Assembly (NCBI GenBank): GCA_000310025.1
Contig: FN648707.1
Coordinates: 800,325 to 864,324 of the forward strand
Length of the DNA stretch: 64,000 nucleotides
Reading direction: 5' to 3'
Source: Ectocarpus siliculosus
Lineage: Eukaryota; Sar; Phaeophyceae; Ectocarpales; Ectocarpaceae
The notes under the pieces were generated by a model. It was given only the letters and a program-made list of their open reading frames with translations, ran no database searches and was not told the DNA's origin. Of the stretch, positions 12,001 to 25,162 are shown piece after piece; within the stretch, counting starts at the first letter, position 1, and the number at the start of each line of letters is the position of its first letter. The position numbers and the translations under genes were made by a program.

Positions 12001-15000
12001 TGTTGACGGTTCTGTTGTTCGAGCGGCGGCTGTCGGTGATGGTGTTGGCGGGCGCTGGTTCGAGCAGACGCGGTCGCGGCGGCGGCGCCGCCGCCCCGGG
12101 CGTTGGGATCGATGGCGTACGGGCTGCCGGGGCCGTCCGGCGGCGGTCTGTAAGAAAACGCGGGCGAAGGAACGCGAGAAAAAAAGGGGGGGAAGTCTGT
12201 ATTGTTCTGGTCTTGATGACCTTCGAGCACTCTGCTTGTGACCCCGAGTCTGCAGGCGTCACGAATGCCGTCGATGCCGTTCGGTTTCTAGAAGATGCTG
12301 GTGAAATCGTGAGCCAGAAATCGGCGGAGCGGTTCTCGAACACAAGAGGCTCTTCGGTTCGCACTTTCATCGCATCTGAACGATTTCCCCAGAATCCTCC
12401 CACATGTCGAACTCACTGTCGTTCGATTATTATTGGCATACGGGGGAAGACTGCTGTACAGCAGTGCCTCGGAATGACGTATGCCTCGACTGAACACTGC
12501 GGTATGCATACGACGCGAGACACCCAACCAACCAATAACGGCCGAGTCTTGCAGCCTGACAACCCGGCTTAGCTCCGAGTAGACCTCACGGTTTTATCGA
12601 CCGGGTGTTATGAAAGTAGACGAGAGCGCAATTCTGCGAAACGTTTAGGTTTACATAACACTAAAACCAGTAACAATATCTCGGGATCTCCAAAACAGCT
12701 GCTGCAAGAAAGCAAGCTTACCCTCGTGCCGTTTTTTTTTGGGGGGGGGGACGAACACTCACCTCCTGCGTGCACCACCCCCCACACCTCTCCTGCCAAG
12801 CGCGCGCTCCGCCGCATCGCGATCTCTCAAGAACGCTCCGGGATCGGCAGGCATCATGGCGGGCGCCGTTCCTGTAGTCATGTGGAGGTGCTGCCGCCCT
12901 CCGCCCTCCAGGTGAGAGTCGACGCCACCCGGGCCGCTCGGTGCAGCGTTGGGGTCGCCAAACAGTTCTCCCGCCCTTGGTCCAGCGCTCTGCCAGACGA
13001 CAGACGAGGGCACACCACCGGTGGTGTGCGATTTTGTTGGGTGTACTGGAGTAAGGCTTAGCAGAGGTGATGCAGCGAGAGGGCAGACGTTTGTCCCAAT
13101 GCGTACAACAAAGGAATGTCGATGTCCGCGCGATGCTATTCGGAAGTGGCATTGCATTTGTTCTGCGGCCAGCTAAGAAAACGGCCAGTCTTGAACTGAC
13201 TCTTAGGTTCTCGTGCCGAGCGATGAGGCGCCAGTTTATGTTTCACTTGCTTGTGCGGAGGCCTAGCGAGTTTTGAAACTGCTGTAGACATCTGGCCGTG
13301 GCTATGTCAACCCTCCACCCCGGCGAGAGCCTACGGGTCGGACACCACAATCTGATGTGGATGGTCCTACGGCACCAGAGGCGAAGGTAGCTGACAACGC
13401 CCAAAATACTTCACTGTTGCGTGATCTCTCTCTCTCTGCTTGACAGTCCCGCATCTACAGCTGCGGAACCCCCCTACAGATACGGAAACACTTTTGTCCA
13501 CACCTGGCTCCTCCTGCTGCCGGCCTGGCCGTGCATCTTTTTCTTCAGAAGCGACAGGTTGCGTCGCAGCTGCTCCTTTTCGGCAGGCACGCCCCTCTCT
13601 ACGGGAGGGTTCATCCCTTCGTCGTCCCCACCGAATCGATCACCTCCGCCTCGGTATGCGGCCGTCAGGTTGCCGGTGGACGGGCTGGGCATCATCTGCT
13701 GGCCGGCGTCCGTCAAGAGCGGGGGGCAAGAAAGTTCTACATGCAGAGAATACTTGTCCATCCATCTCTTGGTGCACAGTACTTGTCTCAGAACCCCGCC
13801 TCTGATATCTAGCCTCCTACTCCAAACTACTCTGTCCACACCCAAACTGCCAGAAAAACTTAAAACTAACTGGTGCGATTTTCCGCCGATCCACGGGTAC
13901 ACAGGAAGGCACACAGAAACAAACAACCTTGCAGCAAAGAGCGAATGTCGGCAAGTTTGCGCAACGTACGTCCAAAGGAGAACCAGTTGGCGTAGCGAGA
14001 GTCACCTGTTACATCGCAGCACACCTCAAGCCTTGGATGTTTCGGTATTTCAACCCTTGGGTGCGGTCTAACTCGCAGTACCAAGTGTCAGCGTAAGCTA
14101 TGAAGGGGGAAGCACTTTGCGCGTGGCCGACATGCTGGCGTTTCTAATTGATGGATCGAATGTTGCTTGCTGCTGCTGCCAACCGTCCCTCAAGATGTCC
14201 AGAAGGGCAAACCAAGCTTCAGGTCCGTTGAGGGGGGATGGAACAGCTTACTACTTTAACACTGTGTCCATACTTCTCATTATAATACATGTATCGGGCC
14301 AGCAACGTGTCCACGGTTTTGCGTTGGACCAGCGGAACAGAGCACAAAGATAGCCAGCAGTGATCCATTCTTCGGCCGAACAATCAACAATCGCAGGGCA
14401 AAGTCCGACCCTCCCTGGCCACTACAAACGGCAGAGGAGGATCGAACGATGGAGGCACCTCAGCGCGCAACAGCACCCCCCCCCGGCCCGCCCGGGGAGC
14501 GCACGTACCTGCGTTCGGTATCCCAACCGCGGTGCCCCCCCTCGGCCTTCGTCTGGCCCTCTTCTCGCTAGTTGGCTGGCAGTGGGCCTCCCGAACCCGT
14601 ACAACTCCCGTCCACCATCGTCCTCGCCACCGACGACACCAGCCTCTCCTAAAGCCTCCCCCTCGCCCCCCCACGGCAGGGTCTTGGTGTGCTTGTGTTT
14701 CCACGTAGCATTTCCGCCGCCGGTGGCGGATGTGCCGTTGCTTCCGCCAATCGTGCCGCCTCCTGCGGCGTACGGCGAATCGGCGATACTGCCAACAGCG
14801 CCGTCGGTATTCCTCCGCCTGGCGGATGACGACTCGATACGGCCCTGGCGAGCAAAGGGCGCACGCAGGCAAACACTCGGCTTGCTACACATACCTCGCG
14901 GTCATCGCACATCCTACGCTAGAAAAGCTGCACCCTGTTCGAGCTAACAGCAGTAGCACTCCATAACACTAGAAAAATGGGCGAACTCCGAGACAGAGGC

Positions 15001-16897
15001 GAGAGGAAGCTGAGCGTTTCTGTTTGGTAGGCGCCCTGGGCATCAGGTGCGGAGCCCGGCGAAGCACTCCGCGCTCACACGTGCCCAGTTTATACGTTGA
15101 GGATTTCGGGTCTACAGGAGGCGGACACCATCCACGTGAAAAGGTGGCATTCCATCCAATCTTTCGGTCATGACGTACGGCAACACGAAATGGGTTCAAA
15201 CAAGACACTTTAGGCATGCAAGCGAATGCCAAGAAATGGCTCACCAACAAATATGGTAAAAACGATCACATCGCCAAAAAGGAGAAACGCGCGACAATAC
15301 GGCCGTGGAGGGTGGAAGTAGGTGCGCTGAGTTGCAATAGTACAATTTACTACCTTCCGGAACTGCACGCACACCCTGTTGTACGGATCTGGTATGCCCC
15401 AAGTGTGGAAATAGAGTATGGCTTTCGTCTAGAGTCACCCCAACGTTTCAATAACGAACGAACCAAACCTTACGCCGACAAGCACACCGGCATACCTGCA
15501 CCGCGGACGGCGAGTTGTCCGCTACAATCGCTGCTCGAGGGCTCCCAAGCGATGCAGCAGCACCAGTGTCGCTGTTCCACTCCGGCCTCCTACCGCGCCT
15601 CGCCCTCGCAGCCTGCCTACCCGGACCTACCCTGCTACCCCCTCTCTGCCTATTCGCCCCCGCCTCCGCGCCCTCTCCCCCCCTCAACGATGCCAAGAAA
15701 TCTGCACCTTCAGGTCTTTCTATTCCGTCCCTTGGTTCTGCTGGGTGCGGGTCCCCGTTCTCGCCAGTAGCGCCACCGCTGTACCGCCTTGTCGCCGCCG
15801 CCGCCTCCTCCGCGCCGCCGGCATGAACCGGCCCGTCGTCGCCTACCGTCCGTCGTCCCTGCTGGTCGTCACGTCCGTGACGCGGCTGACCAGGACGGTG
15901 TTCCTCGGCTATTGCCCCCCGCACGTGCGGCCTTTGCTCCAGCTCATGACTCAGGGCGTCGTCTCCCGTTGCGGCAGCAGCCGACCGCCTGCCGCCTTCC
16001 CCGTTGAAAGCATCACCAGCGCCGCGCTTGGTCGCGGGGTCATACTCGCCGTAGGCGCCGCCATTCTGGGCGGCGGCTGTTTCTCTCGTTGGGCCGGTCC
16101 ATCGCCCTCCCGGGTCTTCCCGGATTATCCTCCGCCGTCCCCCCGTCGCCGCCTCTTCCCCTGCGCGTGGCGCGTGCGGTCGGTGTGTGTGCTCGCTACC
16201 GTTGTTGTCCTGCGTAGACTCCGACTTGGTGGGGGAGGGCAGAGGTGGCGGCGCTACCGCCGAGCTGTAGCTGCTCGTGCTTCCCATTCTGGGTTGCGAA
16301 TCGCCGCCGCGTAACAATATGTAAATATGGGGATGACGACGTAGGGTGGGTGAGAGAAGGAATAAATGCTTGACAAGGCGGTCCCGTGTAGAGCGCTATT
16401 CTGCCTCGGTCTTGAAGAAAAAATCAACGAGTGCCCTGCCCTACCCCTTTGTTGGGAGTTGATACATTCTGAGCACAAGACCAGACGGCAAAAAAAGATT
16501 GGTGACAACCAGCTTAAGCGATGCGACGAACACAGCAGCAGGTGCGTGCTGTTGGGACTGGCGCTGCTATCCAGCCGCCTGAATGTATCCTGGTGGGCAG
16601 GGTTGATCGAAGTGTCGAAAATCCAACCACGCCCGCGCACCTCGCGAGCCGCTGCCTGTCGACGTCGGAAGTCGAAACGGCCAGGCGATCCAGCGAGTCC
16701 CTCGTCTCCCCAAAGTCCATCGGCCCCCTTACACCACCATCGGCCTTGTCGTACCGGTTGTCGCGGTAAATGTTGGCGCTCGTTCTTTTCGGAGGGAAAG
16801 CGCCGTCCATGTTGTCCAGCACGGTGAGGTCGTACGCCCCCTGCCTGCAAACCCAGATCCAATCGCCAAGGTTGGTGACGTGATTCAGGGTTTGCAT
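9085..16897 (-). CDS. Large ZC2HC1-family zinc finger protein
   Basis: Nine exons on the minus strand: 16897-16641, 16288-15496, 14844-14509, 13698-13504, 12989-12763, 12147-11409, 10701-10480, 10174-10004, 9183-9085 (TAG). All phases agree, giving 1012 residues. The C-terminal third is diagnostic: a C2HC finger C821-x2-C824-x11-H836-x3-C840, then a linker with KWRQQSKQFRDALRQ, then a second finger C955-x2-C958-x11-H970-x3-C974 preceded by a PPPKP-DPSLIPC motif. That order matches animal ZC2HC1 proteins (finger, NWRRKHEEF-like helix, finger). The first 800 residues are low-complexity (Gly, Arg, Ser, His/Gln) and far longer than in animal relatives of about 325 residues. The family role is poorly known; animal members are linked to cilia or flagella, so any function here is inference. 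Start chosen: the first ATG in the open exon, 16897; an upstream exon cannot be excluded. Introns hold two inverted-repeat elements. Confidence 0.85.
9397..9582. mobile_element. MITE family 2, copy A, flanked by TA
   Basis: Ends CAGTAGTGGACCCTCAACAA and its inverted counterpart TTGTTGAGGGCCCGCTACTG are each bordered by TA, consistent with a TA target duplication. A second copy in the opposite orientation lies at 17080-17271. No transposase is encoded. It sits in the last intron of the zinc-finger gene. Confidence 0.82.
10787..10959. mobile_element. MITE family 3, flanked by TA
   Basis: 173 bp with imperfect terminal inverted repeats: CAGTTGGGGGCCCGGTTTAG on the left, and CTAAACCGACACCCCCACTG closing the right. 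TA borders both sides. Internally it carries further GTCGCTAAAC motifs in both orientations. It lies in the intron between the two zinc-finger exons of the ZC2HC1-like gene. CAGT ends plus TA flanks fit a Tc1/mariner-type non-autonomous element (inference). Confidence 0.75.
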
Positions 16898-17079
16898 ACA
16901 ACGACACTTTTGAGCGGTCGGCGTTTTTCGTGGAGCTCGCCAGCGTAAAATCAATAGCTACCACGGGCACTGGAATACTGTAGTTGAAAATCTGCACTTC
17001 GGTTGGAGTTTGTGGTGCAATAGCGCCCTGAAACGTCGGCGCGTCGCCCAGGGCGAAAACAGGGTTGTCTTCCTGTCTA

Positions 17080-17271
17080 CAGCAGTGGGTCCTCAACAAA
17101 AGCCGGACGAAATAACGCCGGTGGCACTGTACAGAGCCGGTGAAATTGCTGGGCAACAGACTAAACCACCACCTGTAAATCACAAAGTCCTTCTGTGCTT
17201 TGAAAAGTACCCTTCCCTGTGAATAGCGCCGGTCGATTCGCCGGGCACACACCGGCGTTGTTGAGGGCCCA
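17080..17271. mobile_element. MITE family 2, copy B (inverted relative to copy A)
   Basis: Left end CAGCAGTGGGTCCTCAACAA follows TA. The right end carries CACACACCGGCGTTGTTGAG, the reverse complement of the copy A left end. The centre has diverged. It lies upstream of the zinc-finger gene. Confidence 0.75.
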
Positions 17272-18160
17272 CACCTGCCATACATTCCATTGGTCTACGG
17301 GTTGCGGGGAACAACAGCAGTAGTGGGGAAATCCATCATTGATGTCCACTCGGATACTGAAGCCGCTGAGCAACCGAAGACTTAAAACATGGCCAATAAC
17401 CATGATTTCTTTGCGCTCACGTTGCGGAAGCATCCCCGACCCTGGCTCCGGGGGGAAGCTTGGAGCGGGCGCCATCGTTGCTGCTGAGCAGGTGGGGCTT
17501 GAAGGTGTGGTTCTTGTCAGGACTGCCCGATTGCCGTTTTTGCCGGGCCTATCACCAGGGGCACACGAACGATGTATATGTCTCAGACTTGGCTAGCAGT
17601 CTGCATCATGCAGGACAAACTCGTTCGCAACAGAGTCCTCAATTCGGCCTGCTGTGGCACTCCAGGATAACAAGGCCGCTCGGAGGGAAAAACTTGGCGA
17701 GGGTGTATTTCGATTTGCTTTCAGTCCAAGCTTAACCCCTTTAGGGCTGGATCGCCTTTTGGGGACACTTTTTGTCCCCATCTTCTTCACCTGCTCTACC
17801 TCGCGAAGATTGGCATGATTCTCTCCTCCTTTGCACTACTCGACCAGGGGGGTGCCAGGGTACACAGGGACGACTCTAGTCTAGTATGGATGCTTTGTAG
17901 AGTGGAGGAGTATGAGGGTAATGAACAGGTCGAATCGCGGGGCGATTACGCCGCCGGTTCAACAGCGAAGTTAAGCCGCGTCTGTTTACCCTTGGGTGGA
18001 AAGCGCTACTAGGGGCAAGCGCGGAAGAAGTACCTAGACCACCGTTGATAGGAGGCACCAAGCAACCTAGGGCTTGAGTTAGAAGGTCTCGCTTTCCCTC
18101 TAGAGAAATATCTTGAAAACCTCCTTTTCGTGCCCCGTTTACCACGCTCCCGCCAGTTGC

Positions 18161-18233
18161 TGTCTATAATCCCTATCAAATGTCCCCTCGTGTCCCCTCG
18201 CATCGAGGGGACAATTGATAGGGATTATAGACA
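18161..18233. repeat. Near-perfect 30-bp hairpin
   Basis: Arms 18161-18190 and 18204-18233 are reverse complements at 29 of 30 positions, with a 13-nt loop. Each arm contains TCTATAATCCCTATCA or its complement. It is non-coding and could be a minimal inverted-repeat element or the stem of a small-RNA precursor. Confidence 0.85.
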
Positions 18234-18559
18234 AGAGACGGCTCAAGTGGGAAGGCAGCTTTGCACTTGCACCCAGGGATGGAACTGTCTGCACCATCCA
18301 ATCAGCAGGCGTCGTTCGCTCTTTTTCTTAAATTCCAGAAATTGCGCAAGACCGCCGAATTTTCTGTGCGTGGTAAGGGGGTTAAGCTTGTTCAGGTGGA
18401 TAATTGTGATCGCGATCCCTTTTTCGGACGCGCACCACTTCCTCAGAGATGCGACAAGTCACCAACACTCAATTCAGACCACCACCTTATCGCACGGGCC
18501 AACTGGATGTGTCCTCGCCATATGCATATGCTCACAGGCAATTGCATTTGCCGAGGCTA

Positions 18560-18795
18560 CAGCAGTACGGTAGGTGACACAAGATACCACACCCCCTGGA
18601 CCGATTTTCAAAGCTCGACTACTCCATTAAGAAGGGGGTGAAAATCTCAATCGACACGTTTTTGAAAAGACCTCGACGAGCTGGTTCCAACGCCGCCATT
18701 TTCGGCACCGCCACGCTTTCTGCTGTGGAGTAATCGAGCTTTGAAAATCGGTTCAGGGGGTGTGGTATCTTGTGTCATCCACGGTAGTACTGCTG
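18560..18795. mobile_element. MITE family 1, copy B (best copy)
   Basis: Terminal inverted repeats are long: CAGCAGTACGGTAGGTGACA at the left, and GTGTCATCCACGGTAGTACTGCTG closing the right, followed inward on both sides by ACAAGATACCACACCCCCTG and a stretch ending in TTTTCAAAGCTCGA. TA precedes the left end. It is about 236 bp with no coding capacity. Confidence 0.82.
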
Positions 18796-19838
18796 TGTGA
18801 GAAGGACACTATAACTCGAGTTCACGCTCGAAGACGACATCGCGGCTTCAAACTGACGAGTAATCTACAAAAGATGCCGCCTACAGGTGGAGCACGCAAT
18901 AGATCCACAGGGATGCTACGTGTGCAACAGTAGTCTATTACAGTGACGCCGTGTGCGTATTGGAACACGTACAGGAGCCTACAGCAGTACACCACTATGG
19001 CAGTGGATCGGGGGCTGTCGTGTAGTACGTCGGAGGCACACAGCTTCTCTGGTGCAAAGTGCAAACTTCAGAGAGCGCGAGGGAAGAGAGCTCTGTCGAT
19101 GGACCTCCTAACCTCGAACCCGTTTCACCAATATACGACGAGTAGGTTGCACTGCATGTACTGTTTAGCCTGCCAGGCTTCACGGCAGGATGTAGCAGGT
19201 GCCTTGTTGCTTGTAACCGACGAGGGTACTGCTGTACCCGTGCCACGTACGCCGCTTTCTCTCTCGTACACTGCACCAGACCTACTCGTTAGAAAACCAA
19301 CCGCATCCCACCCTGACCTGCAAAGCTCGCTTTATTCGCTCCTGTCGCTGCTTGGCCCATTCTGATGGGTCATAGTCCTTGCCGCTCGCATGTTGCATCC
19401 AGAAGCTTGCTCCGTTCGGGCGTGCTGGCAACAAAGATACCCGCCGTAGTTGCGAGCCAGATCATCCGAGCTGGTGCCGATATCTTCCCGACACGATTGC
19501 GTCCGACACCCCGACAAGAAGGCACACTGTGAAAAGGTTGATTGCGAAGGCAAGATCCAGCGTGTTGTTGTCCACGGGGTTGGCGGCCTGAAACATACCA
19601 CACATGCGGCTAGCAGCAGGGGAGACGGCAGCAAACAAGAGCTTGAGAACGGGAGTTCCGCAGAATCATGCGCGAATATCAAACACAGAGGGGGGGGGGG
19701 GGGGCGAAGAAAAAGCTCGGCATCCTTGGCATCACACAGCACACAGCCAGCAACAACAAATCACCGTGTGGGCTGCGTCTCGTACATGACACGAAAACTA
19801 GAGCGGCGTCACGACCCAGGGGACCTTTCGCTCCGTGC

Positions 19839-21990
19839 ATGCGGGATCCAGAGAAACGGGAGGAGGAGTTGATGGCAACATGCGCCTACGCGCGCGGTGC
19901 AGGAGGTGCAACCACTGCCGGCTACCAAGCGCGTGCTGCTGCTCCAGGATCCTGTCCATGCGAGTCCCACTGCTGTCACCCGAATCTCTCTCCGAAGGCA
20001 TCCGATAGCCCCCCGGCACTCGTCGTGCTGCTCGAATACATCCATGCCAGGACCTCCGGCAGCCCCGCTGCGCTCGTCGCACTCCTCGAGGCGGCCGCCG
20101 CCGGGAGCGACATGCTTCTTCCCGTGGCGATAGGGTCGTCGAAGGGCCAGCAGCCCGGTCGCAACTACTTGCCGTTGCCTGCCGCGCGAGGAGCAACAGC
20201 AGCAGCAGGCGGAGTCCCTCCGGAGTTCCTCCTTCCACTTGCCGTGAAAAACAACTACTTGGAATGCGTGCGGGAACTGCTCAGGCTGGGCGCCAACGTA
20301 GAAGCGGTGGACGAGATCGGGTTGACGCCGTTGCTCGTGGCTACACGGGCCGGGAACGTCTCGGCGATCGGCGTCCTGATCGATCTGGTGAGAGACAAGG
20401 TTTGAATTTTTGAAGTTGAAATATTTGGCGTTGCGTGCCTTTTGGTCGCTCTTGGCGTCCCACCACTCTCCAGCTACTTGCTGTAGCTAGCTAGCTCTGT
20501 TCCCGACACGCGGTGCGACACGAAGCACGAAGCACTACTGCACTGCTGTGTGCTTCGTGGTCCATGTCTCTCCGTTTTTCCACGTAACACACACGCGCTT
20601 GCCGGCCGAAGGTACGGTGTACGGACAGCGGTTGTTTGGGCGCTGCGCATCATGGCCAAGATGGAATGCTCTGTGTTGTTTGTTGTTGGTTTTTGTCGTC
20701 GGGTACGTATTTAGCGTTCCAGGGGCAGCGCAGCAGTCTTCGTCACCAGCACGCTCGCTGTTGTTGGTGCTGCTTCTCGCTGTTGTTGCTGCTGCTGCTG
20801 GTGTCTTTGCCAACGGCCCTTGTGGAGACCCGGCATGAGTTGCATCTCCAACCGGTGTGTGTGTTTGTGTGTCTCATGATATACCATGCATCCCGACCCT
20901 TCCCCGTTGTGGTGTGCATGCAGGGCTCAGCAGACGTGAACAGCAGAGGGCAGACCGTGTGGACAGCTCTGGTGAGACGAGAAGTTCAGGGTTGTTTGTA
21001 CAGCAGCAGCCGAGAGCAGCAGTAGTACTGGCTGTATCCGTGTACCAGGCGTAAAGAGGGGCGCAGGAGCTACACAATAGTTCAGCGGCCTTGCTGCTTG
21101 GTCTCCCGGCCCTGTAAATCCCATTCCTTCGTGTGCTGTAGGGGTACGGGCGGAGGCGGTCATTATAAATTCCTCTCAACCGAACCTAACGGTACCTTGT
21201 GTGTATGCCGCTGGCCGCGGTAGGTTCTTCGGTGTTGCACCAGCCAAGATAAGAATGAAAGTGTCCGGCCGTCCCGCCGGCCTATCAATGACACTTCCCG
21301 TTGCCAGCTTGATCATCGCATCGCCCGCCTGGCATGACCCCCGGCGTACACCCGCACCCTCAGAGAAATCGAGCCTCAGCAGTGCTGCGTTGCGTGTTTC
21401 GGGTGTGTGTATTGGATGGATGGATCCAAAAGTTGTGTCGCGCACACACACACGCCCGCGGTCGGTGGTATCTTCGAGGGATTCATGTACTACAGTCTAC
21501 ACATAGATCACCTTTAGCCGACAAGATGCGCGTGAAATTTTCAACGTGCGTTGCATCAATATTTCTCTAGCTTTTCAAGTAAAGCCCGACAGCAATAAAA
21601 TATACCATGGTACCACATACATAGGTCAAGGTCAACCACGTAATCCGCCCGCGTCTTCCACAGCACATGTATCCAGAGCCTAGGAGAACGGTGGGAGCCT
21701 GTCGCCTAGAGCAAGAATCCAGTCCTGGCACCCGTTGCCTTCATTCGATGTTTTTTAGATCCGAGGAACGCAAAGCAAACAACAACCAGGGTTTACCTTT
21801 ACCTAATTACTTGCTTAGGCGGACCCAAACGACAGTTGGGATTGTCATCTACTGCTTGTATACTTCTCCAACACAAGTTGATGGATCAGCTCGCGCGCAT
21901 GGTTGATAACATGCATGGGGGATGGGGGAACCACAAGGTCCACACGTCACTTTTTCATTTTTTCCTCAGAAATTTTGCCCTCACTGAAGG

Positions 21991-22050
<60 letters not shown>

Positions 22051-25000
22051 GTACCGAGATTGGGATGGTGAATGCCATTCCAGTTCATTTGTGCCACGCA
22101 TAGCGTGTGTGTAGAGGGGGGAGCGGAGAGCCCCAGACTATCCGTCTTTGATTTAAAATTGGCTTCGTTAGCCTGTGACCACGGGAATGACTCTGTCAAG
22201 TATTCGATCATTACGAACAGATAATGTAGTCGGTAGAGAGATCGGAAAGTTTACTTTGTTCAACTTTTTTAATTTCATCAGTATGACCCAACGAAGACAA
22301 ACAACAAGGACTCGAAAATACTACTGGTATTTTCGTGCCCAAACATTTGTGCCTCAAAACTGAAGACAAATTGATTGTCCATTACGGTAGTTTCGACCAA
22401 TCATCTCTCCGCGAGCAACGTCGCTGGGGAGTTTCGCCATCATTCATGTCGCTTGCTTCTTTGCGTGGCTGCTCTTTCGTGGCGCAAGTATAGAGCGCCA
22501 TTGGTGCTTGATGGGCTCTGTTGGGCGGTGTGGGTGCTGTTGGCCCCGTCACGCAACCATGCCCGCCTGCCGCGTTCTCTGTAAGATGTCAACCCGTATT
22601 TTCGACCGATATGTATTTTTTTTTTTTTTGCTTCACTTCAAATCAGCGCTCACAGCACTAGAGATGCCGTTTACTCCACCCCGTGGTCACACAGAAGGGA
22701 CCCTCTCTACCCTCCCCTCCTGCGGTACTTTGCCTTCGGTTTTTAATGCGAGAAGAATTCAGCACTCTCTTCCCTCTGTGTACACACGAACTAGCGCTGT
22801 CCACTAGGCCAGGAGCGGAATCGAGAGAAAAACTCACTTTGCAAGAAAAGCTCGCTTACGCCGGGATTGGAACCCCTGACCTGACCTCTAGATGGTTTCG
22901 AGGATACCAACTAGACCACCGGGGCGACCGGTGATTGTATGCATGCACCGCGAGAAATACCAAACGTTCGCGTCGAATACGGGCCTTAGCTCTCTGCTGA
23001 ACGGAGGCAAAGTTTTTGCCAAAAGAGTGACACAAGCTCTGCTTTATTTCTGACGGGGGGTGGCACACGCCTTTGATCCCTCTGCTGCAGTGTGTATTGT
23101 GAATGCACCCGTCCTGTGGGATGGTGACGCACATCAGAAATATTAACACCACAACAATTTTTCGAGCTCAGAAGAAAGTGCCATGAACGGTCAACCATGC
23201 CTGCATGGTATGCATTGTTGATGGAACTTTTGGCGGACCCCGAGGATTTGTGCAGCAAGTTGAATCGAAGTTTTGTGTTTCAACCTGGGTCGCTAAACAC
23301 GACCAACATGGCCGGTTGCGCATCCTGTACGAATGATTTGCATACAGTAGTACACATGTAACGTCGTTTGAGTTTCACCCTCTGGTACACGCGCTTCCAG
23401 GCCCCGTCGGTTCTCTGCGCACTCTTCACTGTTGTTCACATTGACAATCGGTGACAATCAGAGTCCCACGGGGCCCGAGAGTGGGCAGGAATCTTTTCCC
23501 ACGCAGACCTCTTTCACACGTCACAGCAGTAAAAAATTTTCCTGCGTTTTTCACACACCACAAACCACAAACTGCGTTCATCAGCCGCATCCGCTACTGA
23601 ATCTTTGGATCTGGGGAAGTGTGCGTGAGGCAAGCAATCGTCAGATTAATTGGTAGGGGGCGCGTGTTGACCCGTAGTTGCCACAACATGGTCGGCTTTA
23701 CCATCATCTTGCAACCATCATGGCAACATCATCATCATCATCATCGCTGTTGTTGCACTCCGCTATTATTTTCGTCAGCTACATAGTCCTTGGGTTGAGC
23801 TGCTTGGGTCCGTTCGCGCTGTGATATTAAAGCGTGTACAGCAGTATATATACAATACCATGGTATATATATATAAGTTGTCTTCACTTCAAGTCAGCAC
23901 TCACAACATAGTGCCGTTGGTGCCGTTTACCCGTGGTCACACAGAAGAGCCGTTCTCTACCCTCCCCTCCTGCGGTACTTTGCCTTCGATTTTTAGTGCG
24001 AGAAGAGTTTAGCACTCTCTTCCCTCTGTGTACACACGAACTAGCGCTATCCACTAAACCAGGAGCGGAAGCGAGAGCAAAACTCACTTTGCAAGAAAAG
24101 CTCGCTTACGCCGGGATTGGAACCCCTGACCTGACCTCCAGAAGGTTTCGAGGATACCATCTAGACCACCGGGGCGACCGGCAGTATGTACGTGCCTCGG
24201 TTCTGTTACGTGTTTGAATAGACCACCCGTATCTGCATATGCGTAGCAGAAACTGAGACAGACAGACAGACAGTAGTGGTGGCAGCACACCGACCAAGCC
24301 CGCAAAGGCTCATGATGGTATCTACGCATCTATCCTGTGGTCTCTGGTGCGAACAAACCCGAAAAGGCAAATAATGGTGATCTAAGATCTTACCTGGCCA
24401 GCCCTTATCTGGCCAACCCTTGGTGGAACATGACCAGCAGTTGGAGCACAACGACCAAGCGGGGGATCCGGCTCTTTTGGGGGGGCAATTATCACATCTA
24501 GAATGGTGGTCAACGAGGCAGGGCGAATCTTCAGACAGCGTGGTCTCCAAGGGAAATCCTGCCACACCTGCTGTGTTGGCCTCTGTTCGCTGCCTCCTTT
24601 GTTATGATATCCGTGATGGTAAATTATACCACTTGTTGACGATCCAAGTAAAATCAGAGACGTCTTAAAATGGTTACAACAGACCACGGTTTGAACGACC
24701 GCTCAACCCACGGCCCTCGTCCACCCGCTCGGCAGCATTTCGCCGCGCACGGCGGGGATCCGGCGACGATAGAGGCGCTCGTCACTCGGGGCGCGGAGCT
24801 GTCCGCGAGGACGACCCTCAAGGGCAAGTCCCCGCTGCACATCGCCGCCGGGCACGCGCAGACGCGGGCGGTCCAGGAGCTCGTGCTCCGCTGGGGGGCC
24901 GACGAGACGCAGCTCGACGGCCGCGGGCGCTCCGCCAGCGACATCGTGGGCGTCCTGAAGAACGTGTTCGATCGGGGAGCCGGGCACGCGGAGGAGGTGG

Positions 25001-25122
25001 AGAGGATCAAGGTGATGCTGGCGAACGCGCCGGCGGACCGGAGGTGGAACCGCCGCCGGGACGTGGTGATGCTGGTGTCGCGCTTGAGGGGAAAGATCGC
25101 GCGAGAGCGCAGCCTGCAGGAG

Positions 25123-25162
<40 letters not shown>

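Larger units (their letters stand above)
16898..19838. other. Divergent intergenic region
   Basis: This 2.9-kb region lies between the zinc-finger gene (-) and the ankyrin gene (+). It contains MITE family 2 copy B, a near-perfect 30-bp hairpin and MITE family 1 copy B. The open frame on the minus strand at about 16960-17285 continues past the chosen start codon but is not clearly coding. Promoters of both genes should lie here. Confidence 0.5.

Noticed and set aside
11405-12403. 332-codon minus-strand frame overlapping the large zinc-finger exon
   Set aside because: It is another frame of the same exon. Only the neighbouring frame contains the C2HC finger and matches the phases of the flanking exons.
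22842-22931. tRNA gene (same for 24093-24182 and 30606-30690)
   Set aside because: It is only the head of a repeated element with a common body and A tail, and the 3' acceptor strand is missing. It was treated as a SINE.
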